Of a DNA stretch of 38,693 nucleotides, positions 33,272 to 38,693 are shown one piece after another (within the stretch, counting starts at the first letter, position 1; each line of letters opens with the position of its first letter). The DNA is from an uncultured Flavobacteriales bacterium (GTDB lineage: Bacteria > Bacteroidota > Bacteroidia > Flavobacteriales_E > Vicingaceae): NCBI GenBank assembly GCA_913056345.1, contig CAJXMH010000003.1, forward strand, positions 1-38,693. Direction: 5' to 3'. The notes beneath the pieces were generated by a model. It had not been told where the DNA came from. It made no database searches and saw only the letters and a program-made list of their open reading frames with translations. Made by a program: the position numbers and the translations under genes.

Positions 33272-33301
33272 CCCCCTCAATGAAATAAGGGGGCAAATTT
33301 A
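33272..33301 (-). promoter_or_regulatory. yceD-rpmF leader: -7 element and start-proximal hairpin
   Basis: On the minus strand TAAATTTG (33301-33294) fits the TAnnTTTG promoter element. Immediately after it, CCCCCT (33293-33288) pairs with AGGGGG (33277-33272) to form a 6-bp hairpin. Its 3' arm is the only purine-rich ribosome-binding-site-like sequence, four bases before the yceD ATG. A -33 box is not clear. This is a candidate site for translational control of yceD and L32. Confidence 0.4.
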
Positions 33302-33321
33302 GCAAAAAAATGATTGCTAGC

Positions 33322-34380
33322 TTAGTTTCTGCCTTTGTTTACTACGAGCGCATTTTCTTCAAGTTCTTCCTTCATACGTCTAAGCTTTACAATGTTAATG
33401 GCGTGATATAGCGCAGATCTGAATGAACTCTCCTTAGCTAAACCTTGTCCTGCGATGTCAAAAGCTGTTCCATGATCAGGAGAAGTTCTTACAAAAGATA
33501 AACCTGCAGTAAAGTTGACACCTTGGCCGGTGGCGAAAAGCTTGGCGGGAATTAAGCCTTGGTCATGGTACATGGCTAAAACTCCGTCAAAGTTCTGGTA
33601 CTGCCCTGAAGCAAATAAGCCATCAGCAGGGTATGGTCCGAAGGCAAGAATGTCAATACTCTTCGCTTGTTTAATTGCAGGAATAATAATTTCTTCTTCC
33701 TCCTTACCTATGGTCCCGTTTTCACCTGCATGGGGATTTAAGCCGAGCAAAGCAATCTTCGGTTTGCGAATGGCAAAATCTTCTTTTAGTGATTTATTGA
33801 ATAGGTTGAGCTTACGTAAGATCAAATCTGTGGTTACTGCCTCAGGAACGTCTTTTAATGGAATGTGACCGCTAACTACTCCAATTCTAGAAACTTCACT
33901 CAACATTAACATTAGCGAATCTTCAGCTTCATCGAGATCTTGCAAATATTCAGTATGCCCAGGAAACTTAAAGCCTGCTGCTTGGATCGCTTTTTTGTTT
34001 ATCGGGGCAGTCACTAAGGCATCTATTTTGCCTTCTTTTAAATCCTTGGTAGCTGCTTCCAATGAAAGGAAAGAATATTTCCCCGAGTTTTCTGTTTCTT
34101 GACCTAGCTCAATTTTTACTTCTTCTTCCCAAACATTTATTGCATTGGGCTTTTTGCCTTTTACATCTTCTACCGTGCCAAAATAGTTTAAACTTAAGTT
34201 GTTAAGATTAAGAGCCTTGATGTAGTAATTACAAACCTTTTTAGAACCGTAAACTATTGGATTGCATAATTCACAAATTCTACTGTCATTTAAGGTTTTC
34301 AGAACTACTTCTAATCCTATGCCATTTAGGTCACCTATGCTTATTCCAATTTTGATTCGACCACTCTTCTTCTTATTCAT
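33322..34380 (-). CDS. pdxA: 4-hydroxythreonine-4-phosphate dehydrogenase
   Basis: PdxA oxidises 4-phosphohydroxy-L-threonine in pyridoxal phosphate synthesis. The 352-residue protein has ISIGDLNGIGLEV at the start, APINKKAIQAAGFKFPGHTEYL, a metal-binding histidine in LNPHAGENG and another in MYHDQGLIPAK, and SPDHGTAFDIAG near the end. Length is normal. It leads the minus-strand cluster, with TAGCTTTG (34469-34462) as the likely promoter element. Confidence 0.94.
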   Translation of the reverse strand: MNKKKSGRIKIGISIGDLNGIGLEVVLKTLNDSRICELCNPIVYGSKKVCNYYIKALNLNNLSLNYFGTVEDVKGKKPNAINVWEEEVKIELGQETENSGKYSFLSLEAATKDLKEGKIDALVTAPINKKAIQAAGFKFPGHTEYLQDLDEAEDSLMLMLSEVSRIGVVSGHIPLKDVPEAVTTDLILRKLNLFNKSLKEDFAIRKPKIALLGLNPHAGENGTIGKEEEEIIIPAIKQAKSIDILAFGPYPADGLFASGQYQNFDGVLAMYHDQGLIPAKLFATGQGVNFTAGLSFVRTSPDHGTAFDIAGQGLAKESSFRSALYHAINIVKLRRMKEELEENALVVNKGRN

Positions 34381-34461
34381 CTGCTCTTTTCTTTGTGAAA
34401 CATCTTCTTACCATGCTTGTTTATCAAGCTAAACGGCATTATTGCTTACCTTTACCTTGCG

Positions 34462-34469
34462 CAAAGCTA
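34462..34469 (-). promoter_or_regulatory. -7 element upstream of pdxA (TAGCTTTG)
   Basis: On the minus strand TAGCTTTG followed by CGC matches TAnnTTTG. It lies about 80 bases before the pdxA start, in the divergent region with mqnC. No sure -33 box. Confidence 0.45.
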
Positions 34470-34518
34470 ATACAAATAAAGGTTTTCATATAGTTTTAAC
34501 CATCATATCAGAATCACC

Positions 34519-35643
34519 TTGAATACAAAAGACTTACTCGAAAAAGCACTAGCAGAAGAATTCCTAAGCGCTGAAGAAGGACAATTCCTTTTTGAGCATG
34601 CGTCAACCACTGAATTAGCATGGGTTGCCAATCAGCTAAAGGTCAGAAAAAAAGGAAACGAAACTGTTACTTGGATTATTGATCGAAACGCCAATACGAC
34701 CAACGTTTGTATTGCCAATTGTAAATTTTGCAATTTCTTTAGAGTTCCGGGGCATGATGAAGCTTACATTACAACCATACCTCAGTACAAACAAAAGATT
34801 GATGAAATGATGCGCTACGGTGGGCGTCAACTTCTTTTGCAAGGAGGGCACCACCCTGAATTAGGCCTTAGCTTTTACGTAGACTTATTTAAGGAATTGA
34901 AGTCGCTTTACCCAGAGCTAAGACTGCATGCATTAGGACCTCCTGAGATCGCACACATTTGCAAACTTGAAGGTTTGTCTCACACAGAAGTTCTCAGAGA
35001 ATTGAAAGCTGCAGGATTAGATTCCTTGCCTGGAGCAGGTGCAGAAATATTAAATGATCGAGTTAGAAGACTTATTTCTAAAGGAAAATGTACTGGACAA
35101 GAATGGTTAGATGTTATGCGCGCAGCGCATCAGCTGAATATTACAACATCTGCAACCATGATGTTTGGTCACATTGAAACCTTAGAAGAACGATTTGAGC
35201 ACCTTGTTAGTCTGAGAGAAGTGCAAGCTGAGAAACCAAAAGAGGCAAAAGGCTTTATTGCGTTTATTCCCTGGCCTTTTCAAGATGACGGCACTTTATT
35301 AAAGAGAGTAAAAGGTGTAAGTAATCAGGTTACCTCTGAAGAATACATTCGCATGTTGGCTCTTTCAAGAATCATGTTGCCTAACGTTGAAAATATTCAA
35401 GCCAGCTGGTTAACTGTTGGTAAAGAAGTGGCTCAAATTTGCTTGCATTCTGGGGCAAATGATATGGGTTCCATTATGATTGAAGAAAATGTAGTTTCTG
35501 TTGCCGGTGCGCCTCACCGTTTTACTGCAGACGGAATACAAGATGCTATAAGAGAGGCAGGATTTACACCCCAACTCAGAACACAAGAGTACGAATACAG
35601 AGAACTTCCCAAAGACATTGAGCAACAAGTGATCAATTATTAG
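34519..35643 (+). CDS. mqnC: cyclic dehypoxanthinyl futalosine synthase (menaquinone route)
   Basis: MqnC is a radical SAM enzyme of the futalosine pathway to menaquinone. The 374-residue protein has the cluster cysteines C64, C68 and C71 in VCIANCKFCNFF, ITTIPQYKQKIDEMMRYGGRQLLLQGG, and ALGPPEIAHICKLEGLSHTEVLRELKAAGLDSLPGAGAEIL, and ends with the usual APHRFTADGIQDAIREAGF. No ATG fits the family start; translation most likely begins at TTG 34519 (MNTKDLLEKAL). It diverges from pdxA. The large T9SS cargo gene follows 15 bases downstream. Confidence 0.92.
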   Translation: MNTKDLLEKALAEEFLSAEEGQFLFEHASTTELAWVANQLKVRKKGNETVTWIIDRNANTTNVCIANCKFCNFFRVPGHDEAYITTIPQYKQKIDEMMRYGGRQLLLQGGHHPELGLSFYVDLFKELKSLYPELRLHALGPPEIAHICKLEGLSHTEVLRELKAAGLDSLPGAGAEILNDRVRRLISKGKCTGQEWLDVMRAAHQLNITTSATMMFGHIETLEERFEHLVSLREVQAEKPKEAKGFIAFIPWPFQDDGTLLKRVKGVSNQVTSEEYIRMLALSRIMLPNVENIQASWLTVGKEVAQICLHSGANDMGSIMIEENVVSVAGAPHRFTADGIQDAIREAGFTPQLRTQEYEYRELPKDIEQQVINY

Positions 35644-35658
35644 CGTCTACCTAATGAA

Positions 35659-38274
35659 ATGAAAAAGATTTGTCTGCTTTTGTTATTAATTCAAAGTGTG
35701 TTTTTACACGCAACGCACAATAGGGCGGGAGAAATCACCTATAAACATGTTTCAGGCTTAACTTACGAATTCACCTTTACCATCTACGCAGATCCTACTT
35801 TACCGGCTTTTCAAAGAAGGTTAATTGAAGTAAACTGGGGAGATAATACAGGAAGAGATTCTATTACTCAAACGAGGGTAATTCCTATAACCACCAATGT
35901 TAGTAGAAGGGACTTTGTGAGCCGACATACCTTTCCCGCTCCTGGTAATTATAGGGTTTCAATTAATGATCCTAATCGCAATGCAGGAATTGATAACATA
36001 GATAATTCATCTGCAGTGCCCTTTTACGTAGAATCGTTGATTCGAATCAGCCCCTTGGGTAGCTTTTCTAATAATTCACCTGAGTTGCTTAACCCACCAA
36101 TTGACAATGCCTGCCTGGGGCAAGTTTTTATCCACAATCCCGGAGCTGTAGACGATGACGGAGACTCATTGGTTTATTCAATTGCAAGAAGCAAGGGTAT
36201 AGCCGGAAGGATAGCCCCTGGTTATGTTTTTCCACCTGCAGGGTCCAATGTTCAAGGAAATACAGGTTCAGGCACTATTTCAGTTAATTCAAATACCGGT
36301 GACCTAATCTGGGATTTACCCTCTGAAAGTGGAACGTTTAATGTCGCAATTAAGATTCAAGAATATCGAAATGGCTTTCTTATTGGCGAGGTGGTTCGTG
36401 ACATGCAAATAAATGTTCGGCCCGGTTGTGGAAATCGACCGCCTGAAATAATTACAAATAAATTTATTTGTGTTGAGGCTAATAAGCAATTGAAAACCCC
36501 CATTGAAGGGCGAGACCCTGATGGGGACTTGGTTTCAATGACAGCGAATGGTGAGCCTTTTCGTCTAGCCCAAAATCCGGCAGTATTTAATTCAGGACAA
36601 CCTTTAAATCCCAATAGGGATACACTTTATTGGAATACGATCTGCCAGCATGTAAGGCTGAAACCCTATCGGGTGAGCGTCAAAGCTTCCGATGATGACA
36701 ATTTTCAACTGACCACTTTTGAGACCATCGATATTTCAGTAATTGCGCCTGCACCGCGTAACTTTACAGCAAGTTCATTCAGAGATCAAATAAGTTTAAA
36801 TTGGAGTAATTCAACTTGTCTGAATGCCATTGGCTACCATATCTACCGTCGGTTCGATTCTTCCGGTTATGTTCCTGGTAATTGTCAAACAGGTGTTCCA
36901 GAAAGCACGGGTTACCGTAAAATTGCTACATTAGAGGGTTTGCAAAACACCTCTTTTGTTGACAATGATGGCGGTTCAGGATTAATCCCAGGTAGACGTT
37001 ATTGCTATCTTGTAACTTCTTATTACGAAGACGGAGCTGAGAGCATCGCTTCTGAAGAACTTTGTGCTGAAGTTGACAAATTTGTCCCCATTATTACCAA
37101 TGTAAGTGTTTTGCAAACTGATCCACTTAATGGTCAAATGGAACTTGCTTGGTCGCCTCCTGATAGTATCGATTCAACTTCTTTTCCTCCGCCCTATAGT
37201 TACCTTATTTACACGATAAATCAAGAAAGTGAACAGTTTATCGATTCTACCGCGAATTTGGAAGACACTACTTATACAGTAAACAGCCTAAATACCCAAA
37301 CTCGTTCACATCAATATCAAGTCAAACTGTTTAGTTATGGCTTAGGAAAAATAGATGTAGGTGCCTCTCCAAGGGCAAGTTCCATCTTTTTAGAAACTGA
37401 GGCAGCAGACAATGAAGTTAAGCTCAATTGGAATGTAAACGTACCATGGCAAAATGATAGTTTCCTTGTTTTCAGGCGGGACCTACCTAGTGGGAACTTT
37501 AACCAAATTGCAGTGGTAGATACCTCTTATTTCCTTGATGGAGAACTAAGTAATGAAATAGAATATTGTTATTATGTTCAATCTTATGGTGCTTACAATT
37601 TAAAATCCGTAAAGTCACCACTACTTAATTCATCTCAAATAAGTTGCGCGACGCCAAGAGATACAGAGCCTCCTTGCTCACCTGAGTTTGCTATAAATTC
37701 ATCTTGCGATAGCAATTTCGTTAACATCTCTTGGCAGGATTCTTTAGTGAGCTGTGCCAGTGACATAGTGTTCTATCGAATTTATCGATCTGAAACCATT
37801 GAGGGAGATTATGAATTGATCGAAGAGCGTAATGCCAACTTACCGAAGCAATATTCGATAAACCTCACTTCTATTGCAGGCTGTTATAAGGTTATTGCGG
37901 TTGATTCTGTTGGCTTGGAAAGTATCTCCTCTAATGAGGTCTGCGTAGATTATTGCCCGCGTTACGAATTACCGAATATCTTCACGCCAAATGGAGATGG
38001 GATCAATGATTTATTTGTCCCCTTCCCTGATTACCGTTACGTAGATAGTATCGAGCTTGTCATATTTAATAGATGGGGCGCCAAAGTTTTTGAAACTACG
38101 AATCCGGACATTTTGTGGGATGGTGTAAACCAAACTACTTCACAAAAGGTCAAGGAAGGCGTTTTCTTTTTCAATTGTGTTGTGTATGAAAGAACTTTAG
38201 AGGGTTTGAAACCACGAACTATACGAGGGACCGTCAATGTGCAAAATCCAAATGGCACCACTAAATCAGAATAA
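35659..38274 (+). CDS. large T9SS type B cargo protein
   Basis: The protein has 871 residues. A signal peptide ends at FLHA, and the mature part begins THNRAGEITYKHVSGLTYEFTFTIYADP, a recurrent start among Bacteroidota surface proteins. Ig-like/PKD-like domains (about 20-345) are followed by fibronectin type III domains (about 350-470, 475-560, 570-660, 665-770). The end is a canonical type B sorting domain (LPNIFTPNGDGINDLFVPF, VIFNRWGAKVFETT, KEGVFFFNCVVYE). It needs T9SS and probably a PorP/SprF partner; none is adjacent here. The start is 16 bases after mqnC and ribE is nine bases after it, so transcription may run through. Role: likely adhesion or surface, not shown. Confidence 0.88.
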   Translation: MKKICLLLLLIQSVFLHATHNRAGEITYKHVSGLTYEFTFTIYADPTLPAFQRRLIEVNWGDNTGRDSITQTRVIPITTNVSRRDFVSRHTFPAPGNYRVSINDPNRNAGIDNIDNSSAVPFYVESLIRISPLGSFSNNSPELLNPPIDNACLGQVFIHNPGAVDDDGDSLVYSIARSKGIAGRIAPGYVFPPAGSNVQGNTGSGTISVNSNTGDLIWDLPSESGTFNVAIKIQEYRNGFLIGEVVRDMQINVRPGCGNRPPEIITNKFICVEANKQLKTPIEGRDPDGDLVSMTANGEPFRLAQNPAVFNSGQPLNPNRDTLYWNTICQHVRLKPYRVSVKASDDDNFQLTTFETIDISVIAPAPRNFTASSFRDQISLNWSNSTCLNAIGYHIYRRFDSSGYVPGNCQTGVPESTGYRKIATLEGLQNTSFVDNDGGSGLIPGRRYCYLVTSYYEDGAESIASEELCAEVDKFVPIITNVSVLQTDPLNGQMELAWSPPDSIDSTSFPPPYSYLIYTINQESEQFIDSTANLEDTTYTVNSLNTQTRSHQYQVKLFSYGLGKIDVGASPRASSIFLETEAADNEVKLNWNVNVPWQNDSFLVFRRDLPSGNFNQIAVVDTSYFLDGELSNEIEYCYYVQSYGAYNLKSVKSPLLNSSQISCATPRDTEPPCSPEFAINSSCDSNFVNISWQDSLVSCASDIVFYRIYRSETIEGDYELIEERNANLPKQYSINLTSIAGCYKVIAVDSVGLESISSNEVCVDYCPRYELPNIFTPNGDGINDLFVPFPDYRYVDSIELVIFNRWGAKVFETTNPDILWDGVNQTTSQKVKEGVFFFNCVVYERTLEGLKPRTIRGTVNVQNPNGTTKSE

Positions 38275-38282
38275 ACGTATTT

Positions 38283-38693
38283 ATGTTTACAGGAATTATT
38301 GAATCACTTGGTACCGTTGCTGCTTTAAAGCACGAGGGAACTAACTTGAGGTTATCTATCGAATCAGCTTTGAGCTCAGAGTTAAAAGTAGACCAAAGTA
38401 TTGCTCACAATGGCGTATGCCTAACGGTTGAAAAACTTAACGAAGGAGGTTATGAGGTTGTTGCGGTTGATGAAACATTACAAAAAACCAATTTAGGCAA
38501 GCTAAGTAAAGGGGACAGGGTGAACCTAGAAAGGTGTATGATGATGAATGCTCGATTAGACGGGCATATTGTTCAAGGACACGTCGATGAAACGGCTACA
38601 GTCGAAAAGGTAACAGAACTTGATGGAAGCTGGTTGTATCATTTTAGCTTAAATAAACCTTCAAAGCTTATTGTAGAAAAGGGTTCTATTTGT
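38283..38693 (+). CDS. ribE: riboflavin synthase, 5' part
   Basis: Riboflavin synthase joins two 6,7-dimethyl-8-ribityllumazine molecules. The visible 137 residues begin MFTGIIESLGTV, followed by HNGVCLTVEKL, DETLQKTNLG, VNLERCMMMNARLDGHIVQGHVDETATV and the start of the second lumazine-synthase-like barrel. The frame is open at the window end, so the remaining ~60 residues lie outside. It is nine bases after the T9SS cargo stop. Confidence 0.93.
   Translation, partial: MFTGIIESLGTVAALKHEGTNLRLSIESALSSELKVDQSIAHNGVCLTVEKLNEGGYEVVAVDETLQKTNLGKLSKGDRVNLERCMMMNARLDGHIVQGHVDETATVEKVTELDGSWLYHFSLNKPSKLIVEKGSIC

Overview
Apart from its first ~850 bases, the window reads as the chromosome of a marine or saline Bacteroidota, most likely a Flavobacteriales member. 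The evidence is type IX secretion (T9SS) genes with gliding-type (type B) C-terminal sorting domains, PorP/SprF and PorE-like proteins, the pdxA-yceD-rpmF-fabH-accB-accC cluster, menaquinone synthesis by the futalosine route (mqnC), and TAnnTTTG promoter elements. Genus cannot be set from sequence alone.

Layout. 1-~850: a patchwork. It holds a fragment of a D-2-hydroxyacid dehydrogenase that stops making sense after base 263, then a GC-richer block with a haloarchaeal-type small protein, then the 3' end of a Bacteroidota tail-fibre-like coiled-coil gene. This is probably an assembly chimera, less likely foreign DNA. ~850-10661: a tightly packed, probably co-transcribed T9SS cassette: coiled-coil fragment, seven-bladed propeller protein with a DUF1566 (Lcl) end, type B sorted protein, four-helix-bundle protein, PorP/SprF, PorE-like OmpA lipid-anchor-type protein, and a membrane adenylate cyclase fused to an HD domain. 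Interspersed repeats run through the 5' parts of these genes and are translated, including as signal sequences. 10784-12048: a conserved secreted protein and methylmalonyl-CoA epimerase.

12050-17284: a sulfur amino acid and transport block. Cysteine dioxygenase diverges from a cysteine-sulfinate/glutamate-type decarboxylase, which leads an operon with a sodium:solute symporter and a HAD phosphatase. A YpdA-like flavoprotein converges on the dioxygenase. Together they suggest hypotaurine formation. 17285-17719: a structured non-coding stretch with a tRNA(CAU), its terminator and a 20-bp tRNA remnant. 17720-22573: housekeeping genes (LD-carboxypeptidase, YraN, PAP2-like membrane protein, sigma-54, AsnRS). 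22723-29335: a TetR-controlled RND efflux operon with a palindromic operator candidate. 29405-34380: the fatty acid/L32/PdxA cluster on the minus strand. 34519-38693: MqnC, a large type B T9SS cargo protein and the start of riboflavin synthase.

Most promising leads: the T9SS cassette translationally coupled to a cyclase-HD protein that looks like a sensor without its sensor domain; repeats recruited as signal peptides in three neighbouring genes; a DUF1566 C-terminus near an Avd-like four-helix protein (possible target of a diversity-generating retroelement located elsewhere); and the hypotaurine block.
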